Below are positions 25,996-33,953 of a stretch of DNA of 57,741 bases, in pieces (the first letter of the stretch is position 1; each line of letters begins with the position of its first letter). The stretch is from IMG/VR virus record IMGVR_UViG_3300007351_000481, positions 1 through 57,741 of that record, one strand, 5' to 3'. Source of the stretch: a virus. Below the pieces are notes generated by a model. It saw only the letters and a list, made by a program, of their open reading frames with translations, did no database searches and was not told the origin of the DNA. The position numbers were made by a program, and so were the translations under genes.

Positions 25996-26580
25996 TTATT
26001 TCTCTTTCCTGGCCCAATCCGCCCGGAGCAGTCCGTAGGCGATGATGCTCACGTATTCGCCGTCCAGAAACATGCCCTGCCTGAAAACCCCTTCCTCTTT
26101 GAAGCCTAGTTTCAAGGCCAGGTTGCGCATGCCGGCGTTGGTCGCGGCCGTGCCGGTCCAGATGCGGTTGAGATTAAGCCGCCGGAAGCCGTGCTTGATC
26201 AACAATCGCCCGGCTTCGTACCCGATTCCTTGACCCCAGTACTTGCTTTCGCCGATGATCACGGCGAACTCGGCCGACCGGTAAATCCAGTTGATGGATT
26301 GGAGTGAGATGTTGCCGATGTGGCGGGTTGCGTTCATCGGCTGACCGTCGGGCCGGACCTTGGCCTCAATGGCCAGCACCAGCCGGTCGTCCGCTTCCAG
26401 GCCGGCCAGGAAGGCCCCGAGTTTGGCCTCGGTGTACGGAAAAAGCCCGTGGCTGTTGAATTTGGTTACCTGGGCGTCGTGAAACCAGCGCTGGTAATTG
26501 CCGTCCGGATTCAGGGCGTCTTCCCGCGTGAACGGCCGGAGAATGATCCTTTCGGTTTCATACATGGCTGCCCCGTTCAT
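25996..26580 (-). CDS. GNAT N-acetyltransferase (RimJ/L-like), probable sugar N-acetyltransferase
   Basis: 194 residues. GNAT features: ERIILRPFTREDA, then VIIGESKYWGQGIGYEAGRL (acetyl-CoA loop Q-G-x-G-x-E), then NAGMRNLALKLGFKEEG. In nonulosonate clusters such an enzyme (PseH or LegH type) acetylates the 4-amino sugar. ATGA overlap with the dehydratase gene upstream. Confidence 0.83.
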   Translation of the reverse strand: MNGAAMYETERIILRPFTREDALNPDGNYQRWFHDAQVTKFNSHGLFPYTEAKLGAFLAGLEADDRLVLAIEAKVRPDGQPMNATRHIGNISLQSINWIYRSAEFAVIIGESKYWGQGIGYEAGRLLIKHGFRRLNLNRIWTGTAATNAGMRNLALKLGFKEEGVFRQGMFLDGEYVSIIAYGLLRADWARKEK

Positions 26581-27560
26581 TGCGGCGCCTCCTCGAGCAT
26601 TTCGCGCAACTCCTCCACGGTCAGATACGGCCCGTTGCGGTCGCTGGTGTAGGACCAGTCCAAATCCGGATTACGCCTGGCCGGCTCCCGGCTCGGCCGG
26701 ATGACGTAGGCCTCGCCCTCGTCGGTCGTGTCGCGGCTTTCCTCGGCCAGGATCAGGCACTCGGCCAGCTTTTCCCCCGGCCGGATGCCGATGATTTCCA
26801 TTTCCGCGCCCGGCGCCACGGCCGCGACCAGGTCAACCACCCTCATGCTGCGCATTTTCGGGACAAAGATTTCCCCGCCCTCCATGCGTTTTACGCAGCG
26901 CAACAAAAAGGCGACCACTTGCGGGAGGGTGATCCAGAACCGGGTCATGCGGACGTCCGTGACCTGGACCCGGCCCGTCTCCCTGGCCTGCTTCTGGAAT
27001 AGGGGCGCCACCGACCCCCGGCTGCCGACCACGTTACCGTAGCGGCAGCAGGAAAACCTCGGAAATCGATGCAAGCCAAGGCCTTTGCTGTAGATGTTGC
27101 CGTGAATGAACAGCTTTTCGGCGCAAAGCTTGGTCGCCCCGTACAAATTGACCGGCGCCACGGCCTTGTCCGTGGTCACGTTGAGCACCCGCTTGACCCC
27201 GCAGTCCACGGCCGCGTTGATGACGTTCTGCGCGCCCAGGACGTTGGTCTTACAGGCCTCCTCGGGGTCGTTTTCACAGGCCGGCACGTGCTTCATGGCC
27301 GCGGCGTGAAAGACCACGTCCACGCCCTCCATGGCCCGTTTCAGCCGTGGCCCGTCCCGCACGTCGCCGATGAGAAAGGCCACGTCCGTCCGTGGTGCGG
27401 CGGGCAGGTCCTGCTTCATCTGCCACTGCTTGAGTTCGTCCCGTGAATAGATGCGCAGGCCTCGGGGCGGATGAGGCATAGCCAGCAGCTTGTTCGTCAA
27501 GGCCTTGCCCAGTGATCCCGTGCCGCCGGTGATCAAAATTTCGGTTTCGTCCCAGTCCAT
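26577..27560 (-). CDS. PseB/LegB-type UDP-sugar 4,6-dehydratase (SDR family)
   Basis: 327 residues. Rossmann motif TGGTGSLGKAL, SRDELKQWQM, HAAAMKHVPACENDP, the catalytic YGATK and GNVVGSRGSVAPLF are all typical of PseB-like UDP-GlcNAc 4,6-dehydratases. It catalyses the first step of bacillosamine, pseudaminate or legionaminate synthesis. Start and stop overlap neighbours (TAATG upstream, ATGA downstream), so it belongs to the operon. Confidence 0.88.
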   Translation of the reverse strand: MDWDETEILITGGTGSLGKALTNKLLAMPHPPRGLRIYSRDELKQWQMKQDLPAAPRTDVAFLIGDVRDGPRLKRAMEGVDVVFHAAAMKHVPACENDPEEACKTNVLGAQNVINAAVDCGVKRVLNVTTDKAVAPVNLYGATKLCAEKLFIHGNIYSKGLGLHRFPRFSCCRYGNVVGSRGSVAPLFQKQARETGRVQVTDVRMTRFWITLPQVVAFLLRCVKRMEGGEIFVPKMRSMRVVDLVAAVAPGAEMEIIGIRPGEKLAECLILAEESRDTTDEGEAYVIRPSREPARRNPDLDWSYTSDRNGPYLTVEELREMLEEAPQ

Positions 27561-27754
27561 TACGGTCTGCCCTCGCTAAGTTTTTCGGTCCTCTCGTTTA
27601 TTTGCCGGTCGCAGTCCTTGATTTTCTTCAGGATGGCCCGGGCTTCCTCGGGTTTTTCCCGGAAGGCCAGTCGCACCAGGTCCATCCAGTGTTTATTGTT
27701 TTGCTCCCGGATGGCCTGGATGTCGTCAATCAGGCGAGCGTCCGCCGGATTCAC
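27560..27754 (-). CDS. small conserved protein of nonulosonate clusters
   Basis: 64 residues from a GTG at 27754 in a GTGA overlap with the synthase. Helical: QNNKHWMDLVRLAFREKPEE then ILKKIKDCDRQINERTEKL. Short proteins of this pattern occur beside NeuB-type synthases in flagellar glycosylation loci, but no activity is known to me. A longer frame start exists upstream inside the synthase gene and is unlikely. Confidence 0.65.
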   Translation of the reverse strand: MNPADARLIDDIQAIREQNNKHWMDLVRLAFREKPEEARAILKKIKDCDRQINERTEKLSEGRP

Positions 27755-28590
27755 GGCTTTACCGTCGGTCGCCGGCCCGTGAGCGGATCGGTCCGCAGGT
27801 GCGCCAGGTCCCGGTCGGTCGGCGCGCACGATCTGTCCGGGCCTTTATCCGCCGCCCTGAAATCTTTTACCGCCCGGATCGCCCTTTGAAGTTCGCTGGC
27901 GGGCCAGCAATGCCCGTGCCCGATTTCCCGCCCCTGGCCGTCGTCCAGGTCCAAATGCACCTCGATCATCCGCGCGCCCAGGCTCGCCGCGCCGCAAAGC
28001 ACGCCGATCGAGGCCGTGTGATCGGACCAGCCGGCCGGCACGGGACGAAAGGCGCTCTGCAAATAGGCTATCCGCCACAGGTTGGCCTCTTCCGGCTTGG
28101 CCGGGTACCTGGACAGGCAATGCAGGATAAAGGTTTTTTCATGTCGGATACGTTCCGGCAAAAGGTCCAGCGCCGTTTTGATTTCATCGTTCGTGGCCAT
28201 GCCGGTGGACAGGATCAACGGCTTTTCCCTGGCCGCGCAGGCCAAGATCAAATCGTCCCAGAGAAGCTCATAGGAACCGATCTTGAAAAAATCCACGTGC
28301 GGGGTCAGCCGGTTCACCGCCTCGAGGTCAAAAGGCGTGCAGCCAAAGGTCAGGCCAGAGGCATGCGCAGCTCGCGCCAATTTCGGCAGCCATTCCGGCG
28401 GCAGTTCCCGTTCGTGCATTTTGTTTTGGGTTTCCTGGTCGCCCCATAGCCGGTCCGCCTTGAACAGCTGGAACTTGACCCCCCAGCAGCCGATCTCGGC
28501 CGCGGCCGCGATTAAACGCCGAGCCCGGTCCAGGGACTGGTTGTGGTTGGCCCCGATGTCCGCGATGAACTTGATGTCCCCGACCGTCAT
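27751..28590 (-). CDS. NeuB-type N-acylneuraminate/nonulosonate synthase, short form
   Basis: 279 residues. The NeuB TIM barrel is clear: IADIGANHNQSLDRARRLI, AEIGCWGVKFQLFKAD, then FFKIGSYEL, LSTGMATNDEI, LHCLSRYPAKPEEANL and WSDHTASIGVL. It joins phosphoenolpyruvate to a six-carbon amino sugar. The usual C-terminal SAF (antifreeze-like) domain of ~60 residues is absent, which is unusual. ATG at 28590 in an ATGA overlap with the aminotransferase. Confidence 0.87.
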   Translation of the reverse strand: MTVGDIKFIADIGANHNQSLDRARRLIAAAAEIGCWGVKFQLFKADRLWGDQETQNKMHERELPPEWLPKLARAAHASGLTFGCTPFDLEAVNRLTPHVDFFKIGSYELLWDDLILACAAREKPLILSTGMATNDEIKTALDLLPERIRHEKTFILHCLSRYPAKPEEANLWRIAYLQSAFRPVPAGWSDHTASIGVLCGAASLGARMIEVHLDLDDGQGREIGHGHCWPASELQRAIRAVKDFRAADKGPDRSCAPTDRDLAHLRTDPLTGRRPTVKP

Positions 28591-29903
28591 CGCAGTTCCC
28601 TCCGGTTTTCCCAGGCCTTGATAAAGGCGTTGGTCAAGTCGTCGATCTCGGACTTCTTTATCCCCGGCGCGATCAGGCGGTGCAGAAACAGTTTGTCCCG
28701 CCACAGCCACTCGGCCGTCGGGCACAGGCCTTCCTGATAAAAATCTTCCTTGCCTTTTAGGGCCGGATGCTCGCAGGCGCGGAACAAAGGCATCAGGTAA
28801 ATCGGCTTGATATAGCCACAGCTCAGCGATCGGCCGCCGCCCAGTTCGGCCTTGACCGCCGCGATGAAGCGGTCCCGATGCAGGCCGTCGGCCTCTTCGG
28901 CCCGCCATTTCATGGCCTGGACGTAAAATGTGTGGCGGCACCACTCCCGGACGTTCGTGAGTTCAATGGCCGGCAGTCCAGCCAGGGCGCGCTCGATCCG
29001 CCTGACGTTTTCGGTCCGTTGATAAATGAGTTCGGTGATGCGTTCGAGTTGCGAACCGATGATGGCCGCCTGGATTTCCGTCATTCTCAGGTTGTAACCG
29101 ACCAGGCCGACCAGAAAGGGATCGCCGGGCCACTGGGCCGCGTCGTCCATGCCGTTGTAGACCGCCTCAGCGTGGTTGGCCAGCAGGCGGCAGCGCAGGG
29201 CCAGTTTTGTATCATTGGTCGCCAGCAGGCCGCCTTCGCCGCAGGTTAGGTGCTTGCCCTGGTTGAAGGAAAAGACGCCGATGTCTCCCAGCGCGCCGGC
29301 GTAGTAGTTTTTCAGGTTTCGCACCTGGCCGTCTTCGGGCGGCGGGGACCAAAACGAACCGACAGCCTGGGCCGCGTCCTCGATGACGTACAGGCCGTAC
29401 TGTTCAGCCAGGGCGCGGACGGCCGGCCAGTCATGCGGCTGGCCGAACAGGTCAACCACCAGGATGGCCTTGGTCCTGGGCGTGATCTTCTTTTCGATTG
29501 CCTTCGGGTCCAGGCAGAAACAGTCCGGCTCGATGTCGGCGAAGACCGGCGTCGCCCCCCAGATCAGCGGCGCCGTGGCCGAGCAGGTCATGGACCAGGG
29601 CGAAACGATGACCTCGTCGCCGGGCGAAAGGCCAATCGCCCCGCAGGCCACGATCAGCCCGCTGGTGGCGCTGTTCAAAGCCAGGACGTGCCTAACCCCG
29701 ATTTTTCCCGCCCAGGTTTGTTCCAGGGCCTGGACCTCGGGGCCACCGTAAAACTCGGCCACCCAGTTGCCCCGGTACCCGGATAAAAGGCCGCGCTCCA
29801 GCACCCGCAGGGCTGCTTGTGCATCCGCGCCGCTGATCGGGTTGGGTTCCGGGATGTCCTTGTCTCGAATCGGCCGGCCGCCGTTGATCGCCAGTTTACC
29901 CAT
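28587..29903 (-). CDS. DegT/DnrJ/EryC1 sugar aminotransferase
   Basis: 438 residues from ATG 29903 with a GGAGG site. PLP enzyme features: NSATSGLIVACGAIGLSPGD, VEDAAQ-type IEDAAQAVGSFW, and the lysine in FSFNQGKHLTCGEGG. It would aminate the keto-sugar made by the dehydratase (PseC or LegC type). Its start shares a base with the stop of the upstream oxidoreductase (TAATG). Confidence 0.9.
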   Translation of the reverse strand: MGKLAINGGRPIRDKDIPEPNPISGADAQAALRVLERGLLSGYRGNWVAEFYGGPEVQALEQTWAGKIGVRHVLALNSATSGLIVACGAIGLSPGDEVIVSPWSMTCSATAPLIWGATPVFADIEPDCFCLDPKAIEKKITPRTKAILVVDLFGQPHDWPAVRALAEQYGLYVIEDAAQAVGSFWSPPPEDGQVRNLKNYYAGALGDIGVFSFNQGKHLTCGEGGLLATNDTKLALRCRLLANHAEAVYNGMDDAAQWPGDPFLVGLVGYNLRMTEIQAAIIGSQLERITELIYQRTENVRRIERALAGLPAIELTNVREWCRHTFYVQAMKWRAEEADGLHRDRFIAAVKAELGGGRSLSCGYIKPIYLMPLFRACEHPALKGKEDFYQEGLCPTAEWLWRDKLFLHRLIAPGIKKSEIDDLTNAFIKAWENRRELR

Positions 29904-30889
29904 TATTTTCCTCCCTTTAAATTTTCCAGGATTTGATGAACCGCCGCGGCGTCTTCGCCGGTGCACCAGAGCGGCGCGCCGCGCTCGATATGGTCAAGAC
30001 CGTTTTGCAGCAGGTTAAGCAGGGCCGTGCCGAGCTCGGTCGGCCGGGTTGATCCGTGCCCGGGCAAGGTCAAGTAGTCGCCGTAGACCGGCTCCGGCTC
30101 GGGCTGGTATGTCGTCACTTGCAGGCCGTGGTCGCGAAACACCACGCGACCCCTTTCCGCTAAAATGTCTATTTCAAAGACCGAATATTTCCGGCCGTCC
30201 GCCGGCGTCAGGAAGACGTGCGGGCAAAGGTCAAAGGCGGCGTGAACCGCCCAGGTCGGGTCTTCCCGGGCGCGATCTTTCTGAAAGTAAGCCAAGGGCG
30301 AAAGGACCTGCCCGCCTTTAAATTCCCCGAACAGAAACCTCGTCAGGTCGAAAGCGTGGCAGCCTTCGTGGACTAGGCCCCGCGTGTAGATGACCCGGCA
30401 TTGCCAGACCCGGCCCAGTGCCCCGTCGTCGCCCGCGGAGATGTCCTTCCGCAGCCGCTGGACCTCGGGGTCGAACCGGCGGATGTAGTCCACCAGCAGC
30501 GGAATATTTTCCTGCCTGAACATCCGGGCGATGATTTGGGCCTCGCCGGCCGACTCGCCCAAAGGCTTTTCCGTGATGATCAGCTTGGGGCTGTGCTCGT
30601 TGGTCGCCCGCATCAAGACGTCCAAATGCGTGTTGGTGGGCGTGGCCACGATCAGGATGTCGGCCCGGGCCGCTTCCTCCAGGTCGCAAGCATGGCCGCC
30701 CCACCTGGCCGCGGCCGCCCTGGCCTTGGCCGGATCAACGTCCACGAAAAAGATCGGCCCGATTCGCGGGTGCGCGTACAGGGCGTGGGCGTGGGTCAGG
30801 ATTTTGGGTGACTCCGGGCTGTCGTACTTAAGCGGCTTCAAGGCGCCGATGGACCCGCACCCGATGACCGCGGCCGAATAGCTGGTCAT
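29903..30889 (-). CDS. Gfo/Idh/MocA-family oxidoreductase
   Basis: 328 residues. NAD-binding start AAVIGCGSIGA, ILIVATPTNTH, and ITEKPLGES (the EKP motif with catalytic Lys). A HEGCHAFDLTRFLFGE segment carries the second active-site His. Genes of this family, such as ptmF in Campylobacter, are found in flagellin nonulosonate loci and may modify the sugar or its substituents. Confidence 0.87.
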   Translation of the reverse strand: MTSYSAAVIGCGSIGALKPLKYDSPESPKILTHAHALYAHPRIGPIFFVDVDPAKARAAAARWGGHACDLEEAARADILIVATPTNTHLDVLMRATNEHSPKLIITEKPLGESAGEAQIIARMFRQENIPLLVDYIRRFDPEVQRLRKDISAGDDGALGRVWQCRVIYTRGLVHEGCHAFDLTRFLFGEFKGGQVLSPLAYFQKDRAREDPTWAVHAAFDLCPHVFLTPADGRKYSVFEIDILAERGRVVFRDHGLQVTTYQPEPEPVYGDYLTLPGHGSTRPTELGTALLNLLQNGLDHIERGAPLWCTGEDAAAVHQILENLKGGK

Positions 30890-30890
30890 G

Positions 30891-31703
30891 TCAACCCTCT
30901 CCCGGCGTCTTGCGCCGTATGAATTTGTTGATCGCCGCCAGGTGCGGCTTTCGACGCAGCAGGGCGATGACCTGCTCGGCCGAGGCGTCCCATGGGAAAA
31001 TTTCGCGAAAAATTCTGTCCAGCAGAGTCAGGTCCGCCGGCTCGTCCAGAGTCAAGCCCAGGTCGGGCCAAAACATTTCCGGCGGCGCGCTCCAGTTGAC
31101 CAGGAGCCAGGGTCCGCGTTCAGGGTGCTGGGTGATGTTCCAGCCGACGTGGGACCGGTGCGGCCCCCGCACCACGGCGTCGATGCGTTCCAGGGCCGCG
31201 CGGTCGTAGACCTGGAGGTCGAACCCGTCCGGCCAGGTCCGCGTCAGGACGTTGGAAACGTAGACTTGTGCTTGGGCTTGGCCGGCGTTGAGGCGGTAGA
31301 GCCTGATCAGGTGGTCGATGTGGGCGGGATCGATCAGCGGGCAGTCGGCCGTGACCTCGACTATGGTTTCAATCTCATGGGCCCGGGCCGCCTCAAGCAC
31401 GCGGCTGAAGACGTCTTCCGGCTCAGGCCGGCGACAAACCAGGCAGCCCAGGCGCTCGGCCGATTCCTCAATGGCCTGGTCCTCGGTCTCGGTGGTCGTG
31501 GCCACGATGACCTGGTCAACCAGGTTGGCCCACTTGACGCGCTCGATCAGCCGCTCCAGGGCCGGCTTCCCGGCCAAGGGCAGCAAGACCTTGCCCGGCA
31601 GACGGGTCGACCCTATCCGGGCCTGGATAATGACGGCCGTCGATCCTGACGGCTCTGCCTCGTTTTTTGTGGTGGGATTATTCGCGATGTCTGCGCCTGT
31701 CAT
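30891..31703 (-). CDS. SpsF/KdsB-type cytidylyltransferase
   Basis: 270 residues from ATG 31703 (a TTG at 31727 is the longer option). Sugar nucleotidyltransferase start: VIIQARIGSTRLPGKVLLPL, then VIVATTTETEDQAI and EVTADCPLIDP. The family charges nonulosonic acids or KDO with CMP. First gene of the operon, about 46 bases from its predicted transcription start, with one base between its stop and the next start. Confidence 0.85.
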   Translation of the reverse strand: MTGADIANNPTTKNEAEPSGSTAVIIQARIGSTRLPGKVLLPLAGKPALERLIERVKWANLVDQVIVATTTETEDQAIEESAERLGCLVCRRPEPEDVFSRVLEAARAHEIETIVEVTADCPLIDPAHIDHLIRLYRLNAGQAQAQVYVSNVLTRTWPDGFDLQVYDRAALERIDAVVRGPHRSHVGWNITQHPERGPWLLVNWSAPPEMFWPDLGLTLDEPADLTLLDRIFREIFPWDASAEQVIALLRRKPHLAAINKFIRRKTPGEG

Positions 31704-31755
31704 GGTCTCCGCCACAACAAGCGACAAAGGGCCTGCGCCCCGGCTGGACGTAAGA

Positions 31756-31785
31756 ACACTACCCGAAATTATGCCTGGCTGTCAA
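31756..31785 (-). promoter_or_regulatory. promoter of the glycosylation operon
   Basis: On the minus strand TTGACA (31785-31780) is followed after 18 bases by TAGTGT (31761-31756). A perfect -35 with a moderate -10, well placed for the cytidylyltransferase gene. It would allow expression from the integrated prophage independent of the late genes. Confidence 0.55.
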
Positions 31786-31823
31786 CCCTTAAATTAAGCA
31801 CAATTATACTATAATTAAAACCG

Positions 31824-31847
31824 TGTAGTCCCCAAATGCAGTCCCCA
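31824..31847 (+). repeat. integrase arm-type repeat, copy 1
   Basis: Two TGYAGTCCCCA units in 24 bases. The same 24 bases, with one change, occur at 32033-32056 on the other side of the core. Paired direct repeats flanking an attP core are the usual arm-type binding sites of tyrosine integrases. Confidence 0.7.
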
Positions 31848-31855
31848 ATATAAAA

Positions 31856-31886
31856 AGCGAGACAAGACCTATTGCCCTATCTCGCT
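31856..31886 (-). terminator. terminator downstream of the tRNA end
   Basis: On the minus strand AGCGAGA (31886-31880) pairs with TCTCGCT (31862-31856) and is followed by a run of T. After integration it would sit just after the restored tRNA-Pro gene, giving it a terminator. It also ends leftward integrase transcripts. Confidence 0.65.
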
Positions 31887-31894
31887 GAATTTAC

Positions 31895-31944
31895 TGGTCG
31901 GGGCGGTCAGATTTGAACTGACGGCCTCCTGCTCCCAAAGCAGG
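31895..31944 (-). other. attP core, 3' half of tRNA-Pro(UGG)
   Basis: On the minus strand this is the anticodon arm (CCTGC-TTTGGGA-GCAGG, anticodon UGG), variable loop, T arm (with GTTCAAATC-type loop) and acceptor end with CCA of a bacterial tRNA-Pro. The 5' half is absent, so it is not a functional tRNA. Phages that integrate in tRNA genes carry such a copy to restore the gene. The integrase lies beside it. Confidence 0.9.
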
Positions 31945-32032
31945 GATCTGGCATAAGAAATGCCTTAAATATGTGATATTTCTTGAGTGGACGTTTTCCA
32001 ATTATAGGTATATGATATATAGTTATATGGCA

Positions 32033-32056
32033 TGTAGTCCCCAAATGTAGTCCCCA
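32033..32056 (+). repeat. integrase arm-type repeat, copy 2
   Basis: Same double TGTAGTCCCCA motif as 31824-31847, one mismatch, same orientation. It lies 47 bases beyond the integrase stop. Confidence 0.7.
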
Positions 32057-32102
32057 GGATTAACTCTTGGCTTCTTTCCCTTTTAAAAGGAGGCTTTCCT
32101 TT

Positions 32103-33152
32103 TTATTTCTCTAACGCAAGCGGTTGGGGTAATTTTTCCAAGGCTTGGCGTTTTTGTTCGTCGAGGAGGTGGTAGTAGACCTCCAAGGTCATGCGCGGGG
32201 AGGAGTGGCCCATGAGTTCGGAGACGGCCTTGAGGTCGGCGCCGGCGCGCAACATCGAAGTGGCGTAGAGGTGGCGGAGGCTGTAAAGGGGCAGCTTGCG
32301 GGTAATGCCGGCCGCCTTCTTGGCGTGGGCCCAGGCCCGGCGGATTTGCTGCACGGGCTGACCGCGGTATTCGATGAGCCAGGTCCGGCCCGTGTGGGCG
32401 GCCTGGAGGCTTTTGACGCCTTCCAGGAAGGAAGGCAGGACCGGCTGCAAGACCCGCTGGCCGTGGGTCTTGGAACGTTGCACCCAGACGCCGCACTGAT
32501 CGAAGTCAACGTCGGCGATCCGGACGGCGAAGAGTTCGGTCGGCCCGGGCCGCAGACCGAGATGAGCAATGGCCCACAAGGCCACCTTGAGGTGCGGCGC
32601 GGCGCGGGCCCAGATGGCCCTGAGTTCGTCTTCAGATGGGGGCGGGGCGGCCTTGGCTTCCCTCTTCTTTTCGGAACGGTATTTTTCAAAGGGATTAAAT
32701 TTAAGACGATCGTGCCGGACGCCCCAGGAGCAAATGCCTTTGCAATAGTCGCGGTAGCGGTTGCGGGTGGCCATGGAGCGGCCCTGTTCCTGGAGCCTGG
32801 AGTCCAGGGCATCGAGGTCCTGCATGGTCAAAGCGGTCACGGGCTTGCGGCCAAAAGCCGGGACCACGTGGGCGTTGAGAAAGTACTCGATGGATTTGCC
32901 GTTCTTCAGGGAAAGCGGCCGGGAATTAAGATAGTGCTGGGCCAGGGCTAGGAAGGTCAAGCCGGCTGCTTGATCGGGATCGGGCGGGGACCAGCCTCGT
33001 CTCTTAGCCTTTTTGCGCTCAAGGTCCCACTGCTCGGCGGACAATTTAGCCTCGGGGCCGCGGCCGAAGTATTTTTTCCTGGGCCGGGTGCGCTGGCCGG
33101 GCAAGTAATATTTAACGTACCAGCGGCCGTCGGCGGTGCGATGGGCGGACAT
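32103..33152 (-). CDS. int: tyrosine recombinase integrase
   Basis: 349 residues, AAGGAG site upstream. N-terminal DNA-binding part with RKKYFGRGPEAKLS, a SAM-like core (~65-165), then the catalytic domain: Arg in LGLRPGPTEL, Lys in RSKTHGQR, His/Arg in YSLRHLYATSML, His in MGHSSPRMT and the Tyr nucleophile in LEVYYH. It inserts the phage at tRNA-Pro. Its stop is about 160 bases from the attP core. Confidence 0.93.
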   Translation of the reverse strand: MSAHRTADGRWYVKYYLPGQRTRPRKKYFGRGPEAKLSAEQWDLERKKAKRRGWSPPDPDQAAGLTFLALAQHYLNSRPLSLKNGKSIEYFLNAHVVPAFGRKPVTALTMQDLDALDSRLQEQGRSMATRNRYRDYCKGICSWGVRHDRLKFNPFEKYRSEKKREAKAAPPPSEDELRAIWARAAPHLKVALWAIAHLGLRPGPTELFAVRIADVDFDQCGVWVQRSKTHGQRVLQPVLPSFLEGVKSLQAAHTGRTWLIEYRGQPVQQIRRAWAHAKKAAGITRKLPLYSLRHLYATSMLRAGADLKAVSELMGHSSPRMTLEVYYHLLDEQKRQALEKLPQPLALEK

Positions 33153-33190
33153 GGGTCGATTTTTCTGTTTCTCCTTGACAATTAATTGAA

Positions 33191-33219
33191 TTTATATATT
33201 GTTTATTGAAGAGACTCAA
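33191..33219 (-). promoter_or_regulatory. integrase promoter
   Basis: Minus strand TTGAGT (33219-33214), 17 bases, TATAAA (33196-33191). Placed about 40 bases before the integrase ATG. A divergent gene starts at 33263. Confidence 0.5.
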
Positions 33220-33262
33220 GGGTTTCGTCGCTTTTTCCGTGGCGCGGATTAAAGTATAGATC

Positions 33263-33514
33263 ATGAAGCATGCAAACAAGTCACAGCAGGTCGTGTTTAA
33301 TGGCAAAAAGTTTATTGACGGGATGTCTACAGCCTTGGACCTAGGGGCCACCCGTCACAGAGGGTCTATCCTTACGACAACCATTAGAACGGGTTATGCT
33401 GATCCCGTAAAAGCCGACGGCAGGGCAACCCTCTCGGACTGGATTATTGTCGGAGAATGCCTCGTAGAGGCTGCCCAGAAATTTGCGGCCACCGAGACAG
33501 ATGGCCAAAAATAG
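33263..33514 (+). CDS. small unknown protein upstream of DUF2335 gene
   Basis: 83 residues, AT-rich DNA. No domain recognised; it has a hydrophilic N-terminus and a C-terminal helix (LSDWIIVGECLVEAAQKF). Its stop lies inside the next gene (14-base overlap), so the two are co-expressed. It could be a regulator or partner of the membrane protein. Confidence 0.6.
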   Translation: MKHANKSQQVVFNGKKFIDGMSTALDLGATRHRGSILTTTIRTGYADPVKADGRATLSDWIIVGECLVEAAQKFAATETDGQK

Positions 33515-33950
33515 AAACCAACCCCCAGCCAAAGCCCCCGCGTCTCAACAGCAACAGTCTTCTAAAAACAGTATGGTAACAGCAGAGCTACTGGCCCACC
33601 AGTTTTCTGGACCAATACCTCACCCTGCCCTTCTTGAAGGATATAATATAGTTGTTCCCGGCGCCGCCGAGCGAATACTGGCCATGGCTGAACGTCAAGC
33701 CGCACACCGCCAGGAAATGGAAAAAAAGCAGTTGCAAAGCGAGATTACCGATAGCCGGTTAGGTGTTATTTTCGCCTTTATTCTTTGTCTGGCAACGATC
33801 GCCAGCGGAACATACTGTATTCTCAATGGTTTTTCTATTTCGGGCACGTTAATTGCCGGAACGGGATTGACGGGGTTAGTCGGTGTCTTTATTTATGGCA
33901 CGCGCCAAAATCGCAAGGAAAAAGAAAAAAGGGTCCCAAACAAAGAATAA
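33501..33950 (+). CDS. DUF2335 membrane protein
   Basis: 149 residues. The family pattern is plain: FSGPIPHPALLEGYNIVVPG, AERILAMAERQAAHRQEME, and two hydrophobic helices (~95-115 and 122-137) ending GVFIYGTRQNRKEKE. DUF2335 proteins are small membrane proteins of unknown role frequently found on prophages and other mobile elements; a superinfection-exclusion role is only a guess. Confidence 0.83.
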   Translation: MAKNRNQPPAKAPASQQQQSSKNSMVTAELLAHQFSGPIPHPALLEGYNIVVPGAAERILAMAERQAAHRQEMEKKQLQSEITDSRLGVIFAFILCLATIASGTYCILNGFSISGTLIAGTGLTGLVGVFIYGTRQNRKEKEKRVPNKE

Positions 33951-33953
33951 CTT

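Larger units (their letters stand above)
31704..32102. other. attachment region between integrase and glycosylation operon
   Basis: About 400 bases without a gene. It contains, in order, the glycosylation promoter, a paired arm repeat, a terminator hairpin, the tRNA-derived attP core, an AT-rich stretch with AGAAAT/ATTTCT dyads (possible bending-protein site) and the second arm repeat. All parts are listed separately. Confidence 0.8.

Noticed and set aside
31895-31944. A functional tRNA gene
   Set aside because: Only the 3' half is present; the acceptor 5' strand and D arm are missing, so it is an attachment core.
32083-32951. Frames on both strands overlapping the integrase
   Set aside because: The integrase frame has all catalytic residues; the others are GC-driven shadows.
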